A stretch of 64,000 bases of DNA, taken from Rhizobiaceae bacterium. GTDB lineage: Bacteria > Pseudomonadota > Alphaproteobacteria > Rhizobiales > Rhizobiaceae. The stretch lies in NCBI GenBank assembly GCA_014238155.1, contig JABABQ010000041.1:62001-126000 (forward strand), in the 5' to 3' direction. Of the stretch, positions 51,448 to 60,800 are shown piece by piece; within the stretch, counting starts at the first letter, position 1; every line of letters starts with the position of its first letter. The notes below the pieces were generated by a model, which saw nothing but the letters and a program-made list of their open reading frames with translations, had not been told where the DNA came from and made no database searches. The translations under genes were made by a program, and so were the position numbers.

Positions 51448-51828
51448 TCAACCCGTTGCTGGTAGGGTTGAATCTAATTGATCGTCCGGTGATATGGCTT
51501 GCTTCATATCGGCAATTGCACGCTCAGCCAGAGTGCAGATAAAGCTGTCGCGGTCGCTGGCAGCAATGATTTCATTGAGAAGAAACTCAATACGGTGCGC
51601 ACGTTCGTCTTGACAGCAAAGATCAGCGTCCAAAATCTGAGAAAACACCTCTGATACTTCCCGGTCCACGGTAACGACCAAATTGCCCCCGTCCATGTCA
51701 GATTGCGCAAGCGCAGTATCCAATTTTCGACGTGCCACTTCAAAGCGAGCAATCACCTCGCCGATGCGTTGTGCCATCTGATCCTCCCGGGGCCGTCTTT
51801 GCTTGAGCCACTCCTCGGGCGACAGCAC
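51448..51828 (-). CDS. Unrecognised protein between visN and visR
   Basis: 126 aa, mostly helical, no membrane segment. Seventeen bases after visN and about 130 nt before visR, same strand, so probably part of the same transcript. No family recognised. Sinorhizobium visN and visR are adjacent, so this insertion is unusual. Confidence 0.6.
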   Translation of the reverse strand: MLSPEEWLKQRRPREDQMAQRIGEVIARFEVARRKLDTALAQSDMDGGNLVVTVDREVSEVFSQILDADLCCQDERAHRIEFLLNEIIAASDRDSFICTLAERAIADMKQAISPDDQLDSTLPATG

Positions 51829-51844
51829 TAAAAGGAAAATACGG

Positions 51845-52624
51845 TCAGATCAAGTCATGGTCGCCGATCTGCATGTGGGAAAATTCCCCATATGCCAATG
51901 CCTTGGCCACAGTCTGAGCCAGATTGGCTGCTTTTAATCTGTCTTGCGCCGACTTCATAACCAGGCCCAAAGCAACTTCGCCGAGACCTAACGATGCGGC
52001 AATATCCGCACTGGGAATTCCCTGTATGGCAAACAACAACGCACTGGCTTGCAGTGTCGAAAGCCTCTTGGGCTCAAACAGTTTCGAAACTTCCGGAAAC
52101 CGACTGATCATGGCAGTTGCAATTTGGCATACGGCGACGATCAATTGCTCGCGGCTTCCTGCATTCCTGTTGGTGTCTTCCATTCCAATCGAGAATATGG
52201 CTATTCCACCGCCAATCACGACCGGCACCGCAAAAACCGAAACATAGGGAAGCTTCTGCACTTCCGTTAAATATCGCTGGCTCAGAAATTCGGGATGTCG
52301 CGATTTGGAGATATGTTTCCAGTCAAAAGGTTGCAACAATCGTTGCGCTTCCTTTTTTGTCGGACATCCACCGGCCCGCTGCATTTTTGGCGCAAGATCA
52401 ACCAATGGTTGCGGTAAATCCCTGAACGGTCTTATCGCAGGCACAGAATCATCATCGCTGCAGAAGATGACCGAAACCAAATTGTGTTCAAGATGTTTGA
52501 TGTATTTTTGAGCAATGACGCAGGCATCGTTCAAGCTCGAGCTTTCATTAAGACACTGTAAAGTGTCGCGAATTTTTAGTTGTGATGTTTGCCCAACACC
52601 GGTATTTTCAACAAGTTTTAACAT
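51845..52624 (-). CDS. visN: VisN, LuxR-type flagellar master regulator
   Basis: 259 aa from the ATG that follows GGAGGG with normal spacing; a GTG five codons upstream is less likely. N-terminal sensor-like domain and a degenerate C-terminal HTH (LLFAIQGIPSADIAASLGLG, then ALGLVMKSAQDRLKAANLAQ), weaker than that of VisR. Order and partner support VisN. Confidence 0.78.
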   Translation of the reverse strand: MLKLVENTGVGQTSQLKIRDTLQCLNESSSLNDACVIAQKYIKHLEHNLVSVIFCSDDDSVPAIRPFRDLPQPLVDLAPKMQRAGGCPTKKEAQRLLQPFDWKHISKSRHPEFLSQRYLTEVQKLPYVSVFAVPVVIGGGIAIFSIGMEDTNRNAGSREQLIVAVCQIATAMISRFPEVSKLFEPKRLSTLQASALLFAIQGIPSADIAASLGLGEVALGLVMKSAQDRLKAANLAQTVAKALAYGEFSHMQIGDHDLI

Positions 52625-52669
52625 GATATCGCCCTCCACGAATCACTCCCCAAGAGTAAATGTAGCGAA

Positions 52670-52707
52670 TATCGGTCCAGAATTATACTAATTATCGTAC
52701 CAGATTG
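52670..52707. promoter_or_regulatory. Imperfect direct repeat upstream of visN
   Basis: TATCGGTCCAGAATT and TATCGTACCAGATTG start 23 bp apart, 46 nt or more before the visN start. Possible regulator binding site; no known consensus matched. Confidence 0.3.
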
Positions 52708-52807
52708 ATCTAGAGACGAATTGCCACAGCGCCATCATGGGAACTGACGTCGAGAAAACAGATTGGCAACCGATGAAAATCGAATTTCTCAAGGCTTTCT
52801 ATCGACG

Positions 52808-54130
52808 CTATTCCAGCGCCTTTTCAAGGGCGGTCGTCAATTTGTCGACGATTTCTCCAACGTGCAATTCTTGCATAATATACGGCGGCGCCAGCAATAC
52901 ATGGTCACCTGATTTCCCGTCGACGGTTCCGCCCATTGGATAACAGGCCAATCCGGCTTCAAATGCCGCTGCTTTAAACTTTTGGTTTATTCTAAGCTTG
53001 GGATCAAACGGCTCTTTCGAAGCGCGGTCTGCCACCAGTTCCATTGCCAAAAACAGTCCCCGACCCCTGATGTCACCAATATGAGCGTGTTGCCCAAATG
53101 CGTCATTCAGCGCCGACTTCAATTGATTTCCACGCAAATTCACCTGGTCAACCAGGCCTCGTTGCAAAATCGCCCGTAACACGGCAAGCCCGGCCGCACA
53201 GGCCGTCGGGTGAGCAATATAGGTATGACCATGTTGGAAAAAGCCGGACCCTTGCCTGATCGCTTCAAAAATCGCTTTTGAGCACATCATTGCACCGATC
53301 GGCTGATACCCACCCCCAAGACCCTTTGCTATACAGACTATATCTGGAGAAATACCTTCCTGCTCACTGGCAAATAACGAACCAGTTCGCCCCATTCCGC
53401 ACATTACCTCATCCAGAATCAGCAACACGCCATGTTGATCACATATTTCACGAATCCGTTTGAAATAGCCTGCTACCGGGGGGGCCGCACCAAGTGTCGC
53501 GCCAACCACCGGTTCGGCAATAAATGCCATCACCGATTCTGGACCCAGTCGCTGAATTTCGGCTTCCAGCTCATTGGCGACGCGCTGACCATAGTCGAAT
53601 GGGGATTCATTATCGCTACGCCCCCGATATTCATAACAGGCAGATACATAGCTGCTATCAATCAAGATCGGAGCAAATTGTTCCCGCCGCAACTGATTAC
53701 CGCCTACGGCAAGCGCACCAAGCGTGTTGCCATGATAACTCTGCTTGCGAGCAATGATGTGGCGCCGCTCAGGTTCCCCCCGTTCGACAAAATATTGCCG
53801 CGCCAGTTTGAGCGCTGATTCAACGGCCTCGGACCCTCCTGACACGAAATAAACCTGGTCGATTCCTGCCGGCGCATGAGCGATGAGCAATTCAGCCAGC
53901 TCCTCCGCCGGTTCGGAAGTGAAAAAGCTGGTGTGTGCAAATGCTACTTTGTCGAGCTGCGATTTGATCGCCTCTGTTACTTCCCGATCACCATGGCCCA
54001 GACACGAAACGGCGGCCCCTCCGGAGCCGTCGAAATATTTTTTACCGGTGGAATCGATGAGATAACATCCATCGCCGCCGGATACCACTGGCGGCTGGAT
54101 GCGCGTATTTCTGCCAAAAACGTGACTCAT
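52808..54130 (-). CDS. Class III pyridoxal-phosphate aminotransferase
   Basis: 440 aa, full length. Family features: SGGSEAVESALKLARQYF for cofactor phosphate binding, LLILDEVMCGMGRTG with the ring-binding aspartate, and the Schiff-base lysine in CIAKGLGGGYQPIG (Lys269). Likely an omega-amino acid or amine:pyruvate aminotransferase; the substrate cannot be told. Start preceded by GAGGG. It follows the decayed TRAP remnant. Confidence 0.9.
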   Translation of the reverse strand: MSHVFGRNTRIQPPVVSGGDGCYLIDSTGKKYFDGSGGAAVSCLGHGDREVTEAIKSQLDKVAFAHTSFFTSEPAEELAELLIAHAPAGIDQVYFVSGGSEAVESALKLARQYFVERGEPERRHIIARKQSYHGNTLGALAVGGNQLRREQFAPILIDSSYVSACYEYRGRSDNESPFDYGQRVANELEAEIQRLGPESVMAFIAEPVVGATLGAAPPVAGYFKRIREICDQHGVLLILDEVMCGMGRTGSLFASEQEGISPDIVCIAKGLGGGYQPIGAMMCSKAIFEAIRQGSGFFQHGHTYIAHPTACAAGLAVLRAILQRGLVDQVNLRGNQLKSALNDAFGQHAHIGDIRGRGLFLAMELVADRASKEPFDPKLRINQKFKAAAFEAGLACYPMGGTVDGKSGDHVLLAPPYIMQELHVGEIVDKLTTALEKALE

Positions 54131-54142
54131 TGGTTGAAACCC

Positions 54143-54286
54143 TCAGGCCGTAGCGGTTTCCCGGCGGCGACGTTGTGTCAGGAAAATGATCTCCAACAGC
54201 AGGAGTGCTGGAATGTAAAACAATTCTTCTGGCATTATTTCCACTTTGGTCTTGACTTGAGATACCACGACGGGGGCATCACCATA
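54143..54286 (-). pseudogene. Frameshifted 3' remnant of a second TRAP permease gene
   Basis: On the minus strand 47 codons end in MPEELFYIPALLLLEIIF plus an RRRR tail. This closely matches the C terminus of the intact TRAP permease (LPKELFYIPALLLLGMIC). Upstream of a TAA in this frame, a shifted frame (about 54287-54360) continues the similarity weakly (PWWDPHGAVERLE versus LTWDSKHKQLDRL). No usable start remains. It is best explained as the tail of a deleted paralogue. Confidence 0.7.
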
Positions 54287-54365
54287 TTAATAGAACAACT
54301 TTCCAATCTTTCCACGGCGCCATGCGGATCCCACCAAGGTCTTTTAACCAACACTTTTGCGGACG

Positions 54366-54797
54366 TTAGTTGTCCCGGACAACGAAAACAGATTGTTTTG
54401 CGTGGCGCACCACACGCGCTGCGTTTGGCCCCAGCAGATAGTCCTTTGGTTCCGGTGTGTGTGACGACATGACAATGACACCGCACTCCAGTTTATCCGC
54501 TACGCGCACAATTTCTTTATAAATCGAACCTTGCTGTACATCGCTCGTGGCAGGCACCTCGGCGGGGATATTATCTGCAACAAAGGTCGCAAGATCCTTT
54601 TCCACTGCGGCCAGCACATTTTTGGCGTGATCTGGCGGAAAAAACGAACCTACCACCGCCATTCCGAAATCAGGAATGACAGTTAGGATATGTAATGTAC
54701 CACCGTTGATTTTCGCCAGATCAATGGCAACGGGCAGAGCTTTTTTCCATGAACTTTCCTGATGAAGATCAACTGGAACCAAAATAGAGTCATACAT
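54366..54797 (-). CDS. Universal stress protein, UspA family
   Basis: 143 aa. Begins with the USP strand YDSILVPVDLHQ and ends with GVIVMSSHTPEPKDYLLGPN and AKQSVFVVRDN. The ATP-binding glycine motif is only partly kept (GPNA). USP genes are often coupled to TRAP transporters; this one follows the permease gene by 16 nt. Confidence 0.88.
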   Translation of the reverse strand: MYDSILVPVDLHQESSWKKALPVAIDLAKINGGTLHILTVIPDFGMAVVGSFFPPDHAKNVLAAVEKDLATFVADNIPAEVPATSDVQQGSIYKEIVRVADKLECGVIVMSSHTPEPKDYLLGPNAARVVRHAKQSVFVVRDN

Positions 54798-54813
54798 TTT
54801 CGAGTTCCCTTTC

Positions 54814-57444
54814 CTAACTAGCTAAAGCTCTTGACTTACGTTGCCGACCAAGCTGCAACATGCAGATCATACCCAAAAGCAAAAGTGCAGGAATATAGAA
54901 CAATTCTTTGGGCAGTCGGTCGCGTTTCAGAAGGACTTTGTCGATCACCAATGGATTGTCAAAGTCGCCCATCGTGAACAATCGATCCAGCTGTTTGTGC
55001 TTGGAATCCCAAGTCAGCGCGTCAATGACGACCTTGCCGTCCTCTTCCAGCACCTGAAGCCCGCCATTGGTCAAGCGCGTCTCACCGTCAGCCTTATCGC
55101 CAAGATTCAGTAGAATGCTGGTATTGTTCTGCTCATCGGGATCATCGAAATCGGGGCCGACTATGCGAATGCGCATGGTGGCATCGTCCGGCAAGCCCTC
55201 GGCCAGCACCAGCGCCTGGACGCCTGGTCTGTGTTCAAAGGGAGGCGACACATAATCTAGCCAGAAGCCCGGTCGGAACAAGGTAAAGGCGATCAGCAAC
55301 AGGGCGACGCTTTCCCAGACCCGACTTCGGAACAGAAACCAGCCCTGGGTGGCGGCGGCAAACAGCATCATCGCCATGGTGGCGACGATAAACACCACGA
55401 CACCTTTGAACACGGTGACATTCATCAACAATAGTTCGGTGTTGAACAAGAACAGGAACGGCAGCAAAGCTGTACGGATGTCATAGGCAAAGCCCTGAAT
55501 ACCGGTTTTGATCGGATCGCCCCTGGAGATCGCTGCCGCCGCATAGGCTGCAAGGCCAACCGGGGGCGTGTCATCGGCCAGAATGCCAAAGTAGAACACG
55601 AACAGATGCACCGCGACCAGCGGCACGATCAATCCGGATTTTGCAGCAAGTGCCACGATGACCGGCGCCATAAGCCCGGCCACAACCAGATAGTTAGCCG
55701 TGGTCGGCAGGCCCATGCCCAGTATCAGGCTCATGATAGCCACCAGTACCAGCATCACCACAAGGTTGCCGCCGGACAGGAATTCGACAACTTCGCCGAC
55801 AAATCCATGCGCGCCGGTCAGTGAGATCGAGCCGACGATGACCCCGGCCGCCGCCGTGGCGATACCGATGGAAATCATGTTGCGTGCGCCCGCGATTGTG
55901 CCCTGAACGGCCTCGCCGACGCCAGCTTTGAATCTTTCAAACACAGCCGATTCACCACGAAATATCGCTTTGAGAGGGTGCTGGGTCAGGGTGATGAAGA
56001 TCATCGCAAGGCAGGCATAGTAGGCCGACAGATGCGCCGAGAGGCGTTCGGGTGACGGCAAAATGCACCACAGAAGAATGATGATCGGCAGCAGGTAATA
56101 AAGCCCGGTCCAGGCGGTATCCGCCGCCGGGGGCAGTTCGGTTATCGGTGCTTCAGGGTCGTCCTTTTCCAGGTCGGGACGGCGTGATGCGATGTACAGC
56201 AACACCAGATAAAGCAGCAAACAAATCGCCAAAACCATATAGACCGTCAGCCCCGGAAAAGCCGCCTTCACCTGACCAAGGGTGAAATATACCGCGAGGA
56301 ACAATACGCCTACTGTAATGAACCCGGTCAGAAAGCCGATCATCTTGCGCTGGAAGGTGTGAATTGATGGCGGCTTGGGCAGACCTTTAAGGTCCAGCTT
56401 GCAGGCTTCGATATGCACGATATAGACCAGCGCGATGTAGGAAATGACCGCTGGCAGCAACGCGTGTTTCAGCAAGGTGGTGTATTCAACGCCGGTGAAT
56501 TCGGCGATCAGGAACGCCGCCGCTCCCATGACCGGGGGCATCAGCTGGCCGTTGGTGGACGAAGCCACCTCGACCGCGCCAGCCTTTTCAGCTGAAAAGC
56601 CGGTGCGTTTCATCAGTGGAATGGTAAATGTGCCGGTTGTAACAGTGTTGGCAATCGAAGAGCCGGAATAAAGCCCGCTAAGGGCCGAGGCGATGACAGC
56701 GGCCTTGGCCGGTCCGCCCTTGAAATGGCCGAGCAAGGCAAAGGCGATCTTGATAAAATACCCCCCCGCACCGGCCTTTTCCAGGATTGCGCCAAATAGC
56801 ACGAACAGGAAAATAGTTTGCGTCGACACCGCCAGGGGTTTGCCGAATACGCCTTCTTCCTGCATCCAGAAATGCCACATGCCTTTGACATACGAGGCCC
56901 CGCCCCAGTTGCCACCGCCGATGAACACATAGCCGGCAAGCACACCGGCGACGATAACCAACGGCAAGCCAAGTGAGCGGTAAACGGCGAGGGTAAGAAC
57001 GATCATACCGAGCGCGGCGACGGTCATGTCATACTGGATATTGGGATGAATGAAATCACCGGCCCGTTCGGCGATATTGGTGTTCATCAAAATCATGTAG
57101 AGCATTGCCAACACGCCGATACCCAGCATCACCCAGTCATACCAGGGAATGCTGGTACGCGAGCTGCTTTTAAAGAGTGGAAAAGCGAGCGTGGCGAGAA
57201 CAAGAGCGAACGCCAAATGGATTTTGCGTGAAATCGACAAGTTGCCGATGAATTGGAAGAAATCAACACCAAGTGCGGTTGACAGCATAGAAGGAACGGG
57301 GGACGCGATGTAAAGCTGATAGAGTGCCCATAAAAAACATATCACGGGTATAAGCTTTGCCTGCCATCCCGCTGGATTACGCGCACCTGTATCTACATCC
57401 GCGACCAGTTTGTCCGCGTCTGTCATCGTTTGGTTATCTGTCAT
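54814..57444 (-). CDS. TRAP transporter fused permease (TAXI type)
   Basis: 876 aa from the ATG that follows GGGAGGG; 17 codons upstream are leader. About 16-20 membrane segments. The large TRAP subunit contains GLYSGSSIANTVTTGTFTIP and LILGMGLPTTANYLVVAGL. The small subunit is fused at the N terminus. A C-terminal DUF3394-like extension (~720-876) ends in a final membrane helix. It uses an ion gradient to import a substrate delivered by the binding protein encoded upstream. The DNA looks richer in G+C than its neighbours. Confidence 0.93.
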   Translation of the reverse strand: MTDNQTMTDADKLVADVDTGARNPAGWQAKLIPVICFLWALYQLYIASPVPSMLSTALGVDFFQFIGNLSISRKIHLAFALVLATLAFPLFKSSSRTSIPWYDWVMLGIGVLAMLYMILMNTNIAERAGDFIHPNIQYDMTVAALGMIVLTLAVYRSLGLPLVIVAGVLAGYVFIGGGNWGGASYVKGMWHFWMQEEGVFGKPLAVSTQTIFLFVLFGAILEKAGAGGYFIKIAFALLGHFKGGPAKAAVIASALSGLYSGSSIANTVTTGTFTIPLMKRTGFSAEKAGAVEVASSTNGQLMPPVMGAAAFLIAEFTGVEYTTLLKHALLPAVISYIALVYIVHIEACKLDLKGLPKPPSIHTFQRKMIGFLTGFITVGVLFLAVYFTLGQVKAAFPGLTVYMVLAICLLLYLVLLYIASRRPDLEKDDPEAPITELPPAADTAWTGLYYLLPIIILLWCILPSPERLSAHLSAYYACLAMIFITLTQHPLKAIFRGESAVFERFKAGVGEAVQGTIAGARNMISIGIATAAAGVIVGSISLTGAHGFVGEVVEFLSGGNLVVMLVLVAIMSLILGMGLPTTANYLVVAGLMAPVIVALAAKSGLIVPLVAVHLFVFYFGILADDTPPVGLAAYAAAAISRGDPIKTGIQGFAYDIRTALLPFLFLFNTELLLMNVTVFKGVVVFIVATMAMMLFAAATQGWFLFRSRVWESVALLLIAFTLFRPGFWLDYVSPPFEHRPGVQALVLAEGLPDDATMRIRIVGPDFDDPDEQNNTSILLNLGDKADGETRLTNGGLQVLEEDGKVVIDALTWDSKHKQLDRLFTMGDFDNPLVIDKVLLKRDRLPKELFYIPALLLLGMICMLQLGRQRKSRALAS

Positions 57445-57535
57445 GTATCCCTCCCCAGGGGTCCGGTCGTTTGTCAAACAGCACTCGCCCGGCATATAAA
57501 AACTACTTTTGGCGCTTTATTGCAGTGGCGCAATC

Positions 57536-57561
57536 GTAGCAGGGGGATTTCCCCCTGCTAC
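57536..57561. other. Perfect 11-bp intercistronic hairpin
   Basis: GTAGCAGGGGG, 4-nt loop, CCCCCTGCTAC, between the binding-protein and permease genes. With no T-run on the minus strand it probably protects the upstream mRNA or attenuates read-through, so more binding protein than permease is made. Confidence 0.6.
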
Positions 57562-57572
57562 GCGGGCTGAGA

Positions 57573-58538
57573 TTACATCCAGCCTTGTTCCTTGTAGTAT
57601 TTGACCGCACCGTCATGCAGTGGTGCAGACAGGCCGTCCTTGATCATTTCTTCCGGTTTCAGGTTGGCAAAAGCAGGGTGTAGTTTTGTGAACTGCTCAA
57701 AGTTCTCGAACACTGCTTTCACAACAACATAGACCACTTCTTCCGGCACATCGGCGCTGGTGACAAATGTAGCACCCACACCGAACGTAGTGACGTCTTT
57801 GTCATTGTTATACATGCCAGCTGGAATGGTCGCTGAACGATAGTAAGAATTGTCAGCAATCAGCTTGTCGATTTCCGGTCCGGTCACATCCACAAGATGC
57901 GCCGCACAGGATGCCAAGCTTTCTTGCGTCAGCGCGGACGGGTGACCCACCAGCCAGAAATAAGCATCGATTTTGCCGTCACAAACAGCGGCGCCGGTTT
58001 CAGCAGATTTCATTTCTGCCGCAAGTGCCAGATCAGAACGTTCCCAACCAAGAGCACCTTCAAGAACTTCCCATGTGCCACGTGTACCAGAACCCGGGTT
58101 ACCGATGTTCATCCGTTTGCCTTTTACGTCACTGATATTGGAAATTCCCGCGTCATCGCGCGCAATAACGGTCACAGGCTCGGCATGAACAGAAAATACG
58201 GCACGCAGTTTCTCAAACTTGCCGGCATCAGCAAATTTTGATGTGCCGTTATATGCATGGTACTGCCAATCAGACTGAGCCACACCGAATTCAAGTTCGC
58301 CAGCTTTGATGGTGTTGATATTGTAGATCGAACCACCGGTAGATTCAGCCGAGCAACGAATTCCATGCTCTTTACGGTTTTTATTCACCAGGCGGCATAT
58401 CGCACCACCGGTGGGATAATAAACACCGGTTACTCCACCGGTACCAATTGAAACAAACTGCTGGTCGGCAGCAAAGCTCTGGCCGGTCAACGTCGCAGAC
58501 GCTGCGACCGCAGTAGCTAGAAGTAATTTTTTCATCAT
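57573..58538 (-). CDS. TRAP transporter solute-binding protein, TAXI family
   Basis: 321 aa from the ATG after AGGGAGA, followed by a signal peptide ([21 protein letters not shown]). Family motif [20 protein letters not shown] at the mature N terminus. Substrates of TAXI proteins include glutamate and other carboxylates, but the ligand here is not evident. First gene of the transporter operon. Confidence 0.93.
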   Translation of the reverse strand: MMKKLLLATAVAASATLTGQSFAADQQFVSIGTGGVTGVYYPTGGAICRLVNKNRKEHGIRCSAESTGGSIYNINTIKAGELEFGVAQSDWQYHAYNGTSKFADAGKFEKLRAVFSVHAEPVTVIARDDAGISNISDVKGKRMNIGNPGSGTRGTWEVLEGALGWERSDLALAAEMKSAETGAAVCDGKIDAYFWLVGHPSALTQESLASCAAHLVDVTGPEIDKLIADNSYYRSATIPAGMYNNDKDVTTFGVGATFVTSADVPEEVVYVVVKAVFENFEQFTKLHPAFANLKPEEMIKDGLSAPLHDGAVKYYKEQGWM

Positions 58539-59059
58539 AGTCTCCCTGTTAATTACCAAAATGAGCGTTGACCCATCCCGGCTTGATTAAAGTCGTCGAA
58601 ATTTCAGATTTAGATCGAGGCGGTTACCCATTTGTTCAGGCTCCCACCAACGCTCACACAATTTTTCCCACTCACCCTGTATGAGCGAGGGTTGCTCGTG
58701 CCGTGTCGTCAAATATCGATCCATCAGACCGTTATTCAGACATGTTCAATCAATAAGGTCAATCGTTTGAAACGCTTATGGCGGGAGAAAATGCTTCTGA
58801 ACACAGACAGCGGGACTGGTGTGCCCAATTATTCAATTATGCGACAACGCCAATTTCACGGGCCTCAAACCAAGATACGAGTAACGCCATTGGCAAAATA
58901 ATTGGCAGAACTATTGGCACAACAGACAACAAACACATTCAAAACGCTACAGCATTCGAATCTTCACCAACATATTTCGTGCGTGCTGGTCTGGGTCAGC
59001 CATCCTCAACCGCTTGCTCGACGGCAATACCAGATACCGCATCATCACGTCAGATATGC
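58539..59059. other. Non-coding stretch upstream of the TRAP operon
   Basis: About 520 nt with no convincing gene. It should hold the promoter of the TRAP operon. No RNA gene or repeat recognised. Confidence 0.4.
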
Positions 59060-59629
59060 TCAGAACTTCGGATCAACTGTCACGATCGACCATTTCTTTC
59101 CACTCTGGGATGGTCTTATTTCGTGAACAATTATGGTCGAAAAATCCTTTTGGGCGACAACATGCAACTCATGGTCTAGCAAAGCGCCAGTGGAATTGTT
59201 TTGAACGTTCTCGGCACGGACACAGGCAGTTTTACCTTGCACAAACTTGTCCAGATTGACCGTTGACATATCTTCGATAGCCTTGGTCAGCTCTTCCAAT
59301 ATTTCCCAGGCAGAATTTTTGATCAACTCCACACGTGAGCGACCCATCAGCTTTTCATAGGAATCATTGACTTTGAAATACACCCCATGGAAATCCAGAA
59401 TCGCCGTCGCATGATTTCGCGATAGGAGATGATTCACAAACGGATGAGCGCGCCCATCGCCAACTTTAATCAGAATGTCACGCAGGATTGCCGACTTAAC
59501 AAGGCTGGGGGTTACTATACCACTTTCCCAACGATATATGGTTGTCGAATCAACTTGCATCATGGTGGCCAGTTGTTCCTGTGTTAATCCCTTGTTCTTG
59601 CGCAGTGATTTGATTTCTTCAGGTGTCAT
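59060..59629 (-). CDS. XRE-family regulator with PAS-like domain
   Basis: 189 aa from the ATG in MTPEEIKSLRKNKGLTQEQL; an ATG 18 codons upstream is possible. The helix-turn-helix covers residues 1-50 (VDSTTIYRWESGIVTPS). A PAS-like domain follows at ~70-115 (AILDFHGVYFKVNDSYEKLM). Possibly controls the neighbouring TRAP operon. Confidence 0.8.
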   Translation of the reverse strand: MTPEEIKSLRKNKGLTQEQLATMMQVDSTTIYRWESGIVTPSLVKSAILRDILIKVGDGRAHPFVNHLLSRNHATAILDFHGVYFKVNDSYEKLMGRSRVELIKNSAWEILEELTKAIEDMSTVNLDKFVQGKTACVRAENVQNNSTGALLDHELHVVAQKDFSTIIVHEIRPSQSGKKWSIVTVDPKF

Positions 59630-60324
59630 AGTGATTGCCTTACAGTTTCTGAACTTAAGACCGTCCTTTTCAAGACGACCCACCTGCCCAAACCCACCGA
59701 CTTAAAAATTCACGTTGCCCTGGTTGACCTTTCAAATTCACTTCGTCGGCGATCCGTTCCGCCTTCGAAAATGCACACCATTCCCGCACTTGAATGGCGC
59801 TATATTGTTGATGATCCTACCAATGCATCAACCCATAATTCTGTAGCTTTGTGCGAGAAATATGAATGAAATAAAGCAATACAAAGAACAGATATTTCCT
59901 TCTGACCGATCATTGATTGCATTTTCCTTCATCGTTTGTTTCAATTCCGCGTATCCGGGTCTTCTCCAAACCAGCCCCGGTTGCCCCGCAATTCATTCAT
60001 GCCGCCGTTGCAGCTTTATTCGGCATTGATGCAACTCACTTGTTCAAATCAACACCAGTGCAAATCAACGCAATGAACAGAATTTCGCACATCATGTGCC
60101 TCGGCACGAAACATCACCACTGCAAGAATATTTATTTCAACGGATTTTGAAGGTCGCAGCGGTGGCAATCATATTCAGGGCGCATACGCTGGATCGGCCA
60201 TTCCGGAAAAGACGACAGGCCTGCCAAAAGCCAACGCGTGGACCAGGTCCCGCGCGCACGATAATATGCAACCTGCAGAAATCGTAAAAAATTAAATCTG
60301 CAAAATACAAGGCCTGTGGGCAGT
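59630..60324. other. Non-coding stretch
   Basis: About 700 nt without a supported gene, RNA or mobile element. Some short AT-rich segments only. Confidence 0.4.
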
Positions 60325-60498
60325 TCAGTTCAATTCTGACCAGTGGCGATTGACCCGCCGTCGCCATACCACTTTGCCGGTTCGCAGAATTTCATAATAC
60401 CCCCCGCGCGTACGGACTGTGAAATCCGGGTGTGGATAGCCCAGTTTCTGCATTTCGCGACAGCAGGTAAATAATGTTTCGAGCTGTTTGTTTGTCAT
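60325..60498 (-). CDS. Small basic protein, 57 aa
   Basis: ATG to TGA on the minus strand. The sequence looks protein-like: KQLETLFTCCREMQKLGYPH at the start and GKVVWRRRVNRHWSELN at the end, with a strongly basic C terminus. The ribosome binding site is weak (GAAA). Unrecognised; could be a small DNA- or RNA-binding protein. Isolated in an otherwise non-coding region. Confidence 0.45.
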   Translation of the reverse strand: MTNKQLETLFTCCREMQKLGYPHPDFTVRTRGGYYEILRTGKVVWRRRVNRHWSELN

Positions 60499-60800
60499 GG
60501 TTTCTTTTTTTGCAATATTATAGGAAAGTTATATTTATTGTGGCAGTGTAGAGAGATTGATGTGGAATTTACACTGCAGAATTATTTGAAATCGCCTCCA
60601 ATTCAGGCTCTGTACTTTTATTGTTGTGAAGCCGCGTTGAGCGCTCCGTTTGAATAAAATGGCTACTCTCCTTGACGCGGTTTTCACCCAAAACCAGCGT
60701 CCGGCTTTTCCCAGTTTACAATTTCCCACCTGCAAATTCAGATGATCGACCGCTGAACACCGCACCATTTCAATCTCTTGTTGGTTCCATTCGACATTTC
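60499..60800. other. Non-coding stretch before the cyclase pseudogene
   Basis: About 300 nt, AT-rich in its first 100 nt. No feature recognised. Confidence 0.35.

Noticed and set aside
59630-60324. Possible RNA gene or mobile-element remnant
   Set aside because: No cloverleaf, terminal inverted repeat, transposase fragment or repeated spacer pattern could be found.
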